Virus record (IMG/VR): IMGVR_UViG_3300028840_004475
Location: 1,665-65,664 of that record
DNA from: a virus
Length of the DNA stretch: 64,000 nucleotides
Reading direction: 5' to 3' (one strand)
This document shows positions 37,096 through 46,061 of this stretch, in pieces. The position numbers were made by a program, and so were the translations under genes. The notes under the pieces are model-generated. The model saw only the letters and a list, made by a program, of their open reading frames with translations, made no database searches and was not told the origin of the DNA. Position 1 is the first letter of the stretch, and each line of letters begins with the position of its first letter.

Positions 37096-40000
37096 TCATT
37101 CCCTGTGCATGACAGCCATCTCTGAATTGCTACCGCCATCCAGCACGATCTCTGGCTCGTTTCTGTTGCTGGTACCCTTCCTGCCTACTACTTCCACAAG
37201 GTCGCCTACTCTTACATACACCTCGTTGCGATCGGAGAACTTGGGGCTGACGAACAGGAGGAAGCTGCCATCCTTGTCCTCTACGTCAATAAAGTACATC
37301 ATGCCGCCGTTCCGGCCTGGGTGGGGATGGACCCTCCGCACCATGCCGCCGGCTATCATGACCTCACCGTCAGGGGCACGTGCCACGGCAGCCATACTCG
37401 AGACCTGCTCGTGGAACCAGCTCGAATACCTGACCCTGAGGGGCTCGCTCATATAGCCAAGCGCCGCCTCCTTCATCATCGTCCAGTGCTCCGTATTGCT
37501 CGGAGACTCTCTGAACTTCTCAGGGACTTCCTTGTCCTTCCGCAAGCTGCGGTAGTACTCCTCGGCAACTTCGTGTGGTTTGCCAAAGCAGTCCATGGCG
37601 CCGGCAGCTATCATGAGGTCGAAGGCTTTCTTGTTCACGTTGCGTTTCGGCACGCAGTCGAAGAACTCGCGCAGCGTCTTCGGGCTCGACTCCTTGCATG
37701 ACGTCGCTATCGCGTCAGCTGTCTTGACACCGATACCTTTGATGGCCTTCACGGGCCACGCGATCCTATCGCCCTCGATGCTGAACTCTGCTGTAGGTCT
37801 GGTAGCTGCAGGTGGCTCGAACTCGATACCGATCTGCTGGATGTGTTTCCTGAACGTCCAAATGTTCTCGTTCTTCTTCTCATCAACGTGAGCATGTTCA
37901 AGGGTAGCCGCCCAGAACTCGAGCGGGTAATGCACCTTCAGCCACTGGCAGTAGTAGCCAGTCACTGCATAGCTGGCACTGTGCGAGTTGTGGACTAGGA
38001 AGCCGTTGGCGAAGTAGTTTCTTGGCTCTCCTGCCATGGAGATGTCGTAGGTGGTCACCGGGACGTTGTCATCGTAGTGACACCTGTCGAGCTTCATGAC
38101 GCTGGCATCGAGACTGTCACTACCGTCTGGCAGAAACAGGATATCGTCATCAGCACGCAGATCCTTGGCGATCCTGAAGCCTCTCTTGGTCGCAACGCCA
38201 TGTCTCGACGTCAGCGTCACAGAGTTGCCAGACCTCAACGACAACCTGGCAACGTTCCTCTTCCCGTTCTTGTAGACTGCACCGACCTTGTGGTCGACGA
38301 CTGTGCCGCTTTCCTTGTCCCAGCTCTTGAGCCAAATCTCCGCTCCGGCGCAGTGTCGCTTGTATAAGGTGCTGATCCTGACGTACTCGCCAGAAGCAGT
38401 GAGCACCAACGTGTCGCCTACAAGGCACCTATTGAAACCGTAAGCGAAGAACGCCAGCAGCTTCTCCCACACGCCTATCGCACGCATGGCATCGAGGCCG
38501 TTCTTCACTGCGCCGTCTATGAACTTGGCGCGGAACTCGTCCATCATGGCCTTGTCGTGCTTCTTCATGGCAGTGCGCATGACGTCGGCCTCAGACAGGC
38601 TGAGCTGCCCGAGGACGTTCGCTGTGCGCATGACGTCTTCCTGGTAGATGTAGAGGCCGTACGTCCTGTGCAGATACTCCTCGAGCATCGCATGGTCGTA
38701 CTCAGGCGTCATATTACCTGCCTTCAGATCGATGAACTTGTTGTGGGCATCGGCATCCATCGGACCAGGACGCAACACGGCGTTCGCCGTAATCAGGTCC
38801 TCAAGCACTACGTGGTCAAGGCGTGAGAGGAATGAACTCTGGAGCCTACTGTTGAACTGGAAAACGCCCTCTGTGGCGCCCTTATTGAATTCAGCCAGCA
38901 CCTCGTGTTCATGCAGGTTGATCTTGTCAGTCGCCAGCACGATCTGTTTGTCATGCCTCTCTTCTACGAGCCGCGCGCAGGTCTTGAAGACGTTCAAGGT
39001 CTTGATGCCAAGGACGTCCAGCTTCAACAAGCCACGACGCTCACAGTAGATGTCCTCCCACTGCGTGACGGTGACACGCCCCTCGTCCTGGACGTTCTGC
39101 GACCTGATAGGCACCCAGTCAGTCAGCTTCGTGGGTGTGATGAGAACTGCTGCGGCGTGGCGTGATGGGGCCTTGACTTGGTCCTCAAGACCTTCGCAGT
39201 AGTAGTCTACAAAGTACGGGTAGTCAGCATAGAAACTCTTGAACAGCTTCGACTTCTTCTTCGCTTGTTTGAGATCTTCTATCTTCTCGTCTTCCAGCGA
39301 CGAACAAAGCTTGTTCAATTTCCTGATGTCGAACAACGCCACGCTGTCTTCATCAACCGGTAGATCGCCGCCGAAGGCTCGATGCAGGTCGCGTATCAAG
39401 CTCTTCAGCTTCATCGTCTGATAGGTGGTGATGGTGCAGACCCTATCGGCTCCATACTTGTCCACCAAGTACTGCTTGACGTCAGGACGCCGCACCTTCT
39501 CGAAGTCTAGGTCAATGTCTGGGAGAGCGTCGGCACTCTTGGCGCGCTCGCCAGAGATACGAGTAGGGTTCAAAAAGCGCTCGAACATCAAGTCGAACTC
39601 GAACGGATCGATGTCGGTGATCTTCATGCAGTAGGCGACCAGAGAACCAGCAACACTACCTCTGGCCGCACCGACTGCGATGTCATTGTTGCGGCACCAC
39701 CGAATGATGTCTTCAACGATGAGGAAGTAGTCGATGAAGTTGGCTTTCTTGATGACGCCATATTCGTACTTGAAACGCTTGCGGTACTCGTCGATGCGCT
39801 TCCTCTTCTTCTTGTTCCTCCCGATGCGCTCGCGGAAACCTTCCTTGGCAATCGCCAGGAACAGGTCCGCGTTGTTTTTCATGTCGTCGGTGTTCAGCTC
39901 GTGAGACGTTCGGTCGTACACTGGCAGGCTGTGCTTGCCTATCTCCAGCTCAACATTGCAGTTGGCTGCGCACTCCAAGGTGTTGTGGACTAGCTCATCG

Positions 40001-40785
40001 AACATGAGCTGCGTGACGTACGAGTGCTTGCTGGCTCGCTGACGCTCGAGGTCTTCGATACCCATCAGCCACTTCGTCCTATCAACTGGCTGTAGGTCTA
40101 CCCTCTTGTGGCCACCGGGAGCTATCTTGGGCAGCACGTCTGCAAGCTTCGCTCGGTTCGGACTGTGGTAGTGGCAGTCGCTAGTCAAGACACACTTGAC
40201 GCCCAGCTGTTTCGACAGGCGCAACAGGACTCTGTTATACGCCGGCTGTCTGGGATCGTCTGATAACTGCACCTCGAACCTGAGGTTGTCACCGTAGATC
40301 TTGTGCAGCCTCTTGGCCACCTTCAGCGCCGGGACGTAGCCGGCCTCAGATGACACTGCAATGGGGCCGGTGAGTGAACCAGTGAGCGCGTAGACGTCGG
40401 CGTTCCACTTCTTCAGGGCTGGCCAACTGACCCTGGGGCGCCCAAACTTTGTGTTGAGCCCCTTCGACCAACCATACTTGTGCAGGTAGAGCAGGTTCTT
40501 GTAGCCGCGCTCTGTCTGCGCCAGCAGTACGATTGGTTCGCCGCGGATGTCCGTTGAGACGTCGTCCACGACATCAATCTGAGTACCGAAGATGCACTTG
40601 ACCTTGTCGTCGTTGTCCTTGGCAGCCATGTACGACGCCATGGCCGAAGCCATGTTGCCGTCTTCCGTGATCGCAATGGAAGTGATCGAGCGTTCCGTCG
40701 CCACCTCGTACCACCGCGAGACCTCTCCGACCCCCTTGAGGATGGAGTATTCGGTGTGCACATGTAGATGGGCGAACTCTCCCAC
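37096..40785 (-). CDS. dnaE: DnaE-type DNA polymerase III alpha subunit with mini-intein
   Basis: A C-family polymerase of ~1,229 residues including a 147-residue intein (about 1,082 after splicing). The N-terminal PHP domain begins HLHVHTEYS. The palm aspartates are in PDIDLDF (about 421 to 427), and the fingers contain GFNR-SHSASYAVTGY, interrupted by the intein. The C-terminus carries an OB-fold-like segment (GEVMIAGGMVRRVH). Main replicative polymerase. The start is set at GTG 40785, overlapping the previous stop (TAGTG), because the PHP motif begins 5 residues later; an upstream in-frame ATG exists at 40857. Confidence 0.95.
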   Translation of the reverse strand: MGEFAHLHVHTEYSILKGVGEVSRWYEVATERSITSIAITEDGNMASAMASYMAAKDNDDKVKCIFGTQIDVVDDVSTDIRGEPIVLLAQTERGYKNLLYLHKYGWSKGLNTKFGRPRVSWPALKKWNADVYALTGSLTGPIAVSSEAGYVPALKVAKRLHKIYGDNLRFEVQLSDDPRQPAYNRVLLRLSKQLGVKCVLTSDCHYHSPNRAKLADVLPKIAPGGHKRVDLQPVDRTKWLMGIEDLERQRASKHSYVTQLMFDELVHNTLECAANCNVELEIGKHSLPVYDRTSHELNTDDMKNNADLFLAIAKEGFRERIGRNKKKRKRIDEYRKRFKYEYGVIKKANFIDYFLIVEDIIRWCRNNDIAVGAARGSVAGSLVAYCMKITDIDPFEFDLMFERFLNPTRISGERAKSADALPDIDLDFEKVRRPDVKQYLVDKYGADRVCTITTYQTMKLKSLIRDLHRAFGGDLPVDEDSVALFDIRKLNKLCSSLEDEKIEDLKQAKKKSKLFKSFYADYPYFVDYYCEGLEDQVKAPSRHAAAVLITPTKLTDWVPIRSQNVQDEGRVTVTQWEDIYCERRGLLKLDVLGIKTLNVFKTCARLVEERHDKQIVLATDKINLHEHEVLAEFNKGATEGVFQFNSRLQSSFLSRLDHVVLEDLITANAVLRPGPMDADAHNKFIDLKAGNMTPEYDHAMLEEYLHRTYGLYIYQEDVMRTANVLGQLSLSEADVMRTAMKKHDKAMMDEFRAKFIDGAVKNGLDAMRAIGVWEKLLAFFAYGFNRCLVGDTLVLTASGEYVRISTLYKRHCAGAEIWLKSWDKESGTVVDHKVGAVYKNGKRNVARLSLRSGNSVTLTSRHGVATKRGFRIAKDLRADDDILFLPDGSDSLDASVMKLDRCHYDDNVPVTTYDISMAGEPRNYFANGFLVHNSHSASYAVTGYYCQWLKVHYPLEFWAATLEHAHVDEKKNENIWTFRKHIQQIGIEFEPPAATRPTAEFSIEGDRIAWPVKAIKGIGVKTADAIATSCKESSPKTLREFFDCVPKRNVNKKAFDLMIAAGAMDCFGKPHEVAEEYYRSLRKDKEVPEKFRESPSNTEHWTMMKEAALGYMSEPLRVRYSSWFHEQVSSMAAVARAPDGEVMIAGGMVRRVHPHPGRNGGMMYFIDVEDKDGSFLLFVSPKFSDRNEVYVRVGDLVEVVGRKGTSNRNEPEIVLDGGSNSEMAVMHRE
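37987..38427 (-). other. Mini-intein (147 aa) inside the DnaE polymerase
   Basis: It starts with Cys787 of the host frame (CLVGDTLVLTASG) and ends NGFLVHN before Ser-His-Ser. Block B-like TLTSRHGVAT is present. No LAGLIDADG or HNH endonuclease is present, so it can splice but cannot home by itself. It interrupts the conserved FN-[K/R]-SHS finger motif, giving an FNR/SHS junction with Ser as +1 residue. Confidence 0.93.
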
Positions 40786-41198
40786 TACTTCTTCTCTTTG
40801 CCCTTCACGGTTCGGTCTGGAACGTGCGTTCTCTTCGCGAACATCCACTCCTGACACAGGGCAGCTGCTCTCTTCATGGCATCTGTGTTGTTCGGTATCA
40901 GCACGCGAACGTCACCGGTGTGCCACTTTGCCACTTCGATGCCTTCGGTACTCGTTTGAGGCTTCCACCCCCTGCTCTTGTTCAGGACCAGAGACAGGAG
41001 CTTGTTGCTAGAGCCCTGCCTCGTGATCGAAACCAATGGACCGAGATGATCACTGAAGACGCTCACAGTTTCCTTGTGGTTCACCTCAGTGATTTTCTCG
41101 AGCAACACGACGAGGAGCTTGAACCCTTTCGGTATGACCGTTTTTCCGTACCTCTGGGTTTTGTCGCTCCTCGTCTTTCTCTTCTTGCGTTCAGTCAT
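40785..41198 (-). CDS. Hypothetical basic protein, 137 aa
   Basis: Start ATG 41198, overlapping the stop of the acidic gene at 41191. Lys/Arg-rich ends flank a compact alpha/beta core (FKLLVVLLEKITEV, DVRVLIPNNTDAMKRAAALCQEW). It is placed between the primase-side genes and the polymerase and overlaps the polymerase start. It may be a small replication accessory; no motif identifies it. Confidence 0.72.
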   Translation of the reverse strand: MTERKKRKTRSDKTQRYGKTVIPKGFKLLVVLLEKITEVNHKETVSVFSDHLGPLVSITRQGSSNKLLSLVLNKSRGWKPQTSTEGIEVAKWHTGDVRVLIPNNTDAMKRAAALCQEWMFAKRTHVPDRTVKGKEKK

Positions 41199-42300
41199 CA
41201 AGCTCGCCCAGCTCGTCGTCGTCCAGCTCTAGCTCTCCCAGGTCGTCATCATCGAGGTCGTCCAGGTCGAGATCATCTGGATCGTCGTCGTCATCGAGTG
41301 CGTCCAGTTCTTCGTCGGTCAGGTCGTCGAGGTCATCCAGGTCGAGGTCGTCCAGACCATCTGGATCGCCGTCATCCTCTGAAGTTGCCTCGGCGTCCGC
41401 CCCATCGCCTGCCTCCTCGGCTGCAGGCTCGCCGTCATCTTCGAGTTCCGCCAGCTCCTCATCGCTGAGGGACGCCAGCAGCTCCTCATCGGTCAGGTCA
41501 CCGTCGTCGGCGCCTTCATCTGCGGGTGTCTCATCGGCGTCTGATGCGGGTTCGCCGTCGCCAAGCTCATCGCCAAGCTCGTCGTCACCCAGCTCGTCTT
41601 CGCCAAGCTCGTCGCCCAGCTCATCATCGCCGAGTTCGTCGCCCAGACCATCGTCGCCGGCATCACTGGCTGGATCGTCCAAGCTGTCATCTTCCAGCTC
41701 TGCCAGCTCTTCGTCGGTCAGGTCGTCCAGTTCGCTGTCCAAGTCGTCGCCCAGCTCGTCGCCCAGCTCGTCGTCGGCGGCACCCAGCTCATCGGCATCG
41801 TCGGCAGCGGCATCCCCTCCACCATCGACCTCAGGATCGGCGTCTGCGTCAGCGTCGCCGGTGTCCAGGTCATCGAGGTCGAGGTCGTCACCCAGCTCGT
41901 CTTCGCCGAGTTCTTCCCCGTCCAGCTCTCCGAGGTCATCGCCGTCCTCTGAGGACGCCCCACCATGGCCGTTCTTGCAGACGGGGCCGCTCTCTGTCTC
42001 GTACTGGGGCTCCCCACAGTCTGAACACTTCGTGCCAGTCTCGGGGTGGTCCTCCAGCTTCTTTGGCTCCTCAGGCTCCGGGGCCGGCGCCGGCTCCTCG
42101 ACCTCGCCTGCCTTCTCCTTGCGGAGCCGCTCCATCTCGATGGGACAGTCTATCACCCATCCGCAGCGATCCGCCTGACACTCAGGGGCGTTCGGGCTGT
42201 AGTACTTCCCGTAGCAGTCGTTGGGGTTAGCAAGCGACTCCTCCGGTGTCTGGACGTCAGCCTTCGCCTCTTTCTTCTCAGTCTTCTTCTTGCCACCCAT
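41191..42300 (-). CDS. Zinc-motif protein with a very long acidic Asp/Glu/Leu repeat tail
   Basis: Residues ~1 to 115 hold two Cys groups (DC ... EC-x4-C-x5-C, then CSDCG ... C), probably zinc binding, with a Lys-rich start. Residues ~115 to 369 are almost only Asp, Glu, Leu, Gly and Ala in irregular repeats such as DELGDELGDD and LTDEELAELEDD. The extreme negative charge could mimic DNA, compete for basic proteins (nucleoid proteins, nucleases) or act as a flexible scaffold. It sits beside the primase gene. No homologue is recognised. The underlying DNA is a repetitive GTC/CAG-like tract. Confidence 0.85.
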   Translation of the reverse strand: MGGKKKTEKKEAKADVQTPEESLANPNDCYGKYYSPNAPECQADRCGWVIDCPIEMERLRKEKAGEVEEPAPAPEPEEPKKLEDHPETGTKCSDCGEPQYETESGPVCKNGHGGASSEDGDDLGELDGEELGEDELGDDLDLDDLDTGDADADADPEVDGGGDAAADDADELGAADDELGDELGDDLDSELDDLTDEELAELEDDSLDDPASDAGDDGLGDELGDDELGDELGEDELGDDELGDELGDGEPASDADETPADEGADDGDLTDEELLASLSDEELAELEDDGEPAAEEAGDGADAEATSEDDGDPDGLDDLDLDDLDDLTDEELDALDDDDDPDDLDLDDLDDDDLGELELDDDELGELDD

Positions 42301-42303
42301 TGT

Positions 42304-43395
42304 TTACCCCTTCGCGTGCTCGAGTCTGAGCCGGATGTCAGAGAGAGCCGTTCGTGATCTTTTGTATGGTCTGCGGGCGTCATAGAGACGCTCGTACTCA
42401 TCAAAGGTCAGCTCGTCAGGATCCTTGTCCTCGAATTCCTCGAGAGACATGACCTTGACGGCACCGAGGAAGCCCTGCTGCAGCCGCTTCGCCATCTTCG
42501 AAACGCGGTCCTCCGTCCCAGAGTCAAGGCAGATGACAGCCTCTTCGCAGCCGGAATCGTTGAGCAAAGCGAGCTGTTCGTCGCTCAGATTCGTACCGAA
42601 GACGCAGGTAGCGTTGGCACCATATAGGAAGAGCCGGAGAGCATCAAAGATACCCTCCGTGATGAGCATCGGTTTCTTGCTGCCGACGTAATAGTCGTAC
42701 AAAAACAGCATCTTACTCAGCGCCTTGCCAGGTGGGTTGAGGGTCTTCGGGCGCTTCCCAGTGGGGTCTCCACCGACCCTGTACGCCAGCCACGCTCGGC
42801 TGCCGATCGACGTGACCGGGAAGAACACGCGATCCCTATATCTCACCCATCTACCACCTACCTTCTTGCCCATATATTTTGGCCCCAGAGACTCGATTAC
42901 CGACTCCGGCATCCGGCGCACGATGGTGAGCCACTTGTAGGCGTTCACCACGTCCGGGTCACCGTCCCTGCGAATTGGTTCGGCCTCCTCTGGCATGTCT
43001 ATGCTGACGGTCTCAACGTCAGTATCGAAGGTGCGAATCGGCTCGGTCTGCTGGAGCAGCCTCTTGACGTGTTTCAGGGTGTCGTTGTCTGAGAAGTTGT
43101 TCTCGACGTAGCTCTCGGCTCTCTCTTCATCGATGCCATAGTAGAGACCGACCAGGACGAAGATGTTGTGCCCCTTGTCGCACTTGGGGCTGTGGCCACG
43201 CCAGCAGTTGCCGACCTTCTTGTCGATGTTGAAGATGTAGCCATCCTTGTGCTTCTTCTGCGGGTCACAGAACGGGCACGGGAAGACGTACTCTTCTCTG
43301 CTGTAGCCTACGTTGGTGGCAGCGAACTCACGCTCCAGCCACGTCAAGACAGCACGAGGTCGCACCGACGAAAGTTTCTTACCGCTAGCGGACAT
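42304..43395 (-). CDS. DnaG-like DNA primase
   Basis: A 363-residue primase. The N-terminal zinc-binding domain has Cys40-x-x-Cys43, Cys64 and Cys72 (FPCPFC ... NCWRG). A TOPRIM domain follows, with LITEGIFDAL (Glu, about 242) and CLDSGTE (Asp, about 290). It makes RNA primers for the lagging strand together with the DnaB-like helicase encoded just downstream, with which it overlaps by 11 nt. The C-terminal helicase-binding domain of bacterial DnaG is short or absent. Start ATG 43395. Confidence 0.93.
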   Translation of the reverse strand: MSASGKKLSSVRPRAVLTWLEREFAATNVGYSREEYVFPCPFCDPQKKHKDGYIFNIDKKVGNCWRGHSPKCDKGHNIFVLVGLYYGIDEERAESYVENNFSDNDTLKHVKRLLQQTEPIRTFDTDVETVSIDMPEEAEPIRRDGDPDVVNAYKWLTIVRRMPESVIESLGPKYMGKKVGGRWVRYRDRVFFPVTSIGSRAWLAYRVGGDPTGKRPKTLNPPGKALSKMLFLYDYYVGSKKPMLITEGIFDALRLFLYGANATCVFGTNLSDEQLALLNDSGCEEAVICLDSGTEDRVSKMAKRLQQGFLGAVKVMSLEEFEDKDPDELTFDEYERLYDARRPYKRSRTALSDIRLRLEHAKG

Positions 43396-44707
43396 CGAAC
43401 AACATCCTGCTGAAGTCTGGCCTCAATGTGATAGGCATCCCGTCCATGTTGCTGTCTCTGGCCTTGACGATGGAGAGGCTAGCTTCACCGGTCAGCCTCT
43501 GCTTCGTCGTCCTCACGAGCACCAACATCAGGTCGAGGAGACGTGCCTTATCGTACGCCTCGCTCATGTCCTCAGGTGTCGGGTGGTCGTCTGTCGAGGC
43601 CTTCAGCTGACTCGTGACGAACCCGATCATCTTGCGCTCGAGGAGCAGCGACTTCAGCTCCCAGTAGACCGCTGCCTTCTGCAACCTGTACTCCTGGAAC
43701 CTCGAGACAGGAATCATCAGCTCTGGAGAGTCAACCAAGAGGACATGGGTCTCGTGGCCCTCATCCTTCTCGAGGTGGTCGAGGATGCGCTCCAGGGTGG
43801 CGACGTTGGTCTTGTTCGGGGTGCACTTGAAGATCTTCAGGCGTGTCTTCACTGCGTTGCGCAGCATGTGGAAGTTGCGCTCTGCCTGTATCAGGAAGCG
43901 CTTGTTCTTGCCGCCGTAGTTGTACATCTGCATCATGTCGTACATGACGCCGGTGAAACTGGCATCGTAGCGGCCTTCAATCTGTGCCAGCGCGTTCTCT
44001 GTGATGATGTGAGTGACGTTCAGGTCTTGCCAGAGCGCCTGCTTGCCGACGTGCACGCAGCTGATCGACTTCCCGACGCCTGTCTTCGCGCTCATGGAGA
44101 CCGCCATCCCTGGCGTCACACCACGAGGTATCTGGCGGTCAAGCTCCTTGATCCCAAACTTCAGCTTGAGCGTGCTCTGTGGATTCTCGGCTTCCTCTTT
44201 CCTGACGCGCTGCCTCTCTTCGAAGCCATCCAGGTAGTCGCTCTCCTCCCACTCAGCTTCTTTCTTGGTCTGGAGACGCTGCAGGTTGTTGGCCAGGGTG
44301 TCGACCACCGAGTCTATGTTGTGGTGACCCTCGACCGCTTCAGCTGCTGTTGCCAGGTGCGAGATGAACTTGGAAGTCGCGGTGAACTTGTTCAGCTCAC
44401 TGAACCAGAAGTCTAGGTTGTCCGGCTTCCTCTTGTAGAGCGCCTTGATCAGCCTTGCGTATCTGGTGGCTGTTTCATCGTCGACATACTTGTCGTTGGA
44501 CAGGATCCTGAGAAGAATCTTCTTGCTGGGTGCGCGCCCACCGTATTCTGGGTGCCTGAAGTATGCGTAGGCCTTCCGATAGATCCAGGAGAAGATGGGC
44601 TTGTCGAAGTCCTTGCCGTGCAGGCCGCTCTCGACGGCCTTCTCCAGGAATTCCTGGCTATGCAGGACACCGAGTATGATCTCCCGTTCTGCAGCAAGGT
44701 CAGCCAT
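43385..44707 (-). CDS. DnaB-like replicative helicase
   Basis: A 440-residue RecA-fold hexameric helicase. The N-terminal ~110 residues form the helical domain. Walker A is SAKTGVGKS (about 208 to 216). A motif 2-like HVLLVDSPELM lies near 315, and QLKASTDD fits motif 3. It should unwind the fork 5' to 3'. Its gene abuts the DnaC-like loader gene (stop at 44708 meets start at 44707), and the three genes loader, helicase and primase form one operon. Confidence 0.92.
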   Translation of the reverse strand: MADLAAEREIILGVLHSQEFLEKAVESGLHGKDFDKPIFSWIYRKAYAYFRHPEYGGRAPSKKILLRILSNDKYVDDETATRYARLIKALYKRKPDNLDFWFSELNKFTATSKFISHLATAAEAVEGHHNIDSVVDTLANNLQRLQTKKEAEWEESDYLDGFEERQRVRKEEAENPQSTLKLKFGIKELDRQIPRGVTPGMAVSMSAKTGVGKSISCVHVGKQALWQDLNVTHIITENALAQIEGRYDASFTGVMYDMMQMYNYGGKNKRFLIQAERNFHMLRNAVKTRLKIFKCTPNKTNVATLERILDHLEKDEGHETHVLLVDSPELMIPVSRFQEYRLQKAAVYWELKSLLLERKMIGFVTSQLKASTDDHPTPEDMSEAYDKARLLDLMLVLVRTTKQRLTGEASLSIVKARDSNMDGMPITLRPDFSRMLFDVR

Positions 44708-45538
44708 CTACTTGTACCATTGCTCCCGAGCGTTCTTCCGCATGTCGTTCTTCGGGTCGAAGATGAGCGCGCGGTAGTTCCTCATGAAGGCGCCAACGAT
44801 GTTTCGTGTATACGTCTCCACGATGTCGTCATAATCGATGTTGCTGATGGTGATGACCGGCATCCTCGCAGCGTCTCTGTCCTTCAAGATCTCCTCGATC
44901 TCGCCTGCGATGTGGTCCCTCGAGCCAGTCTCTTTGCCAAGCTCATCGATGATGAGCAGGTCTACCCCGCGCACTTCGTTGCAGAGCGCCTCCCACTTCT
45001 TCCTCTCTGGACCCTTCTCGGTGATGGACTTGTTGATCAACTTCATGAGGGCGCGGAACTTGATGTAGTGCCCCGTGTGACCAGCCCTCAGATAGTAGTC
45101 AAGGATCTTGCAGGCGGCGTACGTCTTGCCAGTGCTGTTGGTGCCGATGAACAGGTAGCTGTACCCGCGCGACAACACCGTGTGCTTCTTCTTGACGTAT
45201 GGCCTGACGTGCTCAGCAATGAAGTCGACCGGCGGCATCTTGTCGCCAGTCGCGAGGTCTATCTCGACTACCTTGCGCTCGATCAGCTTCTGCCTGGTGA
45301 CGTCCTCGATGAGAGCCAGCGGGACACCGGCGATCATCATCTCGAGGTATCGTTTGAACAGCCGCATGCAGCGACAGTCGACGGTCTCCACTGAGAGGGC
45401 GTCGTCATCGTACGACGTCAAGGTACGGCCAGTGCCGCCACACCTCTTGCAGCGCCCAACGATCTTCTGCCTGTAGTCCAACGCCATGTGCTCGATAGCG
45501 AGCGTGCGCTGTTCGTCACCGGTCGAAAAGCTTAGCAT
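44708..45538 (-). CDS. DnaC/DnaI-like helicase loader, AAA+ ATPase
   Basis: A 276-residue protein. An N-terminal CKRCGGTG ... CRC zinc motif (about 31 to 57) precedes an AAA+ domain: IGTNSTGKT (Walker A, about 132) and LLIIDELGKETGS (Walker B and sensor, about 190). It is expected to load the DnaB-like helicase onto DNA coated by the gp32-like protein. A DnaJ-like Cys motif in the N-terminus is less common in loaders. It overlaps the 181-residue gene upstream by 23 nt. Confidence 0.9.
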   Translation of the reverse strand: MLSFSTGDEQRTLAIEHMALDYRQKIVGRCKRCGGTGRTLTSYDDDALSVETVDCRCMRLFKRYLEMMIAGVPLALIEDVTRQKLIERKVVEIDLATGDKMPPVDFIAEHVRPYVKKKHTVLSRGYSYLFIGTNSTGKTYAACKILDYYLRAGHTGHYIKFRALMKLINKSITEKGPERKKWEALCNEVRGVDLLIIDELGKETGSRDHIAGEIEEILKDRDAARMPVITISNIDYDDIVETYTRNIVGAFMRNYRALIFDPKNDMRKNAREQWYK

Positions 45539-46061
45539 GCTCCTCTGCCCGCGCTTCGATCTGTTCGTTCTCTTTCGCCAGCACTCTCTTCCTGCTCTTG
45601 TCCATGAACCACGACTCGATGACGCCCTGGTTCACGACGTACCCGAAGATCTGCCGAGGCGACTTCACCTTGTACCTTCGCTGCGCCTCTTCCACGGCGT
45701 GATGGAAGTAGGCTCCCATGTTCTCTAGCTCAGCGCCGTTGTGGTCCGTAGCATACCTATACGCGTCCCACAGCCTCTGTTTGTCAGTGGCGTGTTTCTT
45801 TTTGTAGACGGTGCCGTTCTTGTCCTTCCAGCTGCTGAACGAAGTCCTGTTCCTCAACTGGAAGGTTCCGCCGACAATCTCTTCGTACGCCTTCTGAAAC
45901 AGGGAGACGATGAGGTTCTTCTGCTCGTTGATCTTCTTGATGCCGTCGCTGCGCTTCTTCTTGCGATTTGCACGCAGTTCCCTAATCTTGCCGAGGTCTA
46001 CACAACCGGCACGAGTAGTCGACTTCTTTATGTCGATCTTGGCAACTTTATGCGTCGTCAC
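45516..46061 (-). CDS. Hypothetical basic protein, 181 aa
   Basis: The Lys/Arg-rich N-terminal third (RELRANRKKKRSDGIKKIN) is followed by a helical domain with conserved-looking aromatic positions (FSSWKDKNG, LWDAYRYATDHNG, YFHHAVEEAQRRY). It is located directly upstream of the helicase loader, so it could be an origin- or loader-associated protein. No known family is recognised. It overlaps the helicase gene upstream by 14 nt. Confidence 0.75.
   Translation of the reverse strand: MTTHKVAKIDIKKSTTRAGCVDLGKIRELRANRKKKRSDGIKKINEQKNLIVSLFQKAYEEIVGGTFQLRNRTSFSSWKDKNGTVYKKKHATDKQRLWDAYRYATDHNGAELENMGAYFHHAVEEAQRRYKVKSPRQIFGYVVNQGVIESWFMDKSRKRVLAKENEQIEARAEEHAKLFDR

Noticed and set aside
40785-40857. 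Upstream ATG for the DnaE polymerase at 40857
   Set aside because: It would add a charged, non-conserved 24-residue extension overlapping the previous gene; the TAGTG junction and the PHP motif favour GTG 40785.
41200-41950. Dense short repeats resembling a CRISPR or satellite array
   Set aside because: They are irregular, lack unique spacers of constant length and are fully explained by the Asp/Glu/Leu/Gly-rich coding repeats of the acidic protein on the minus strand.
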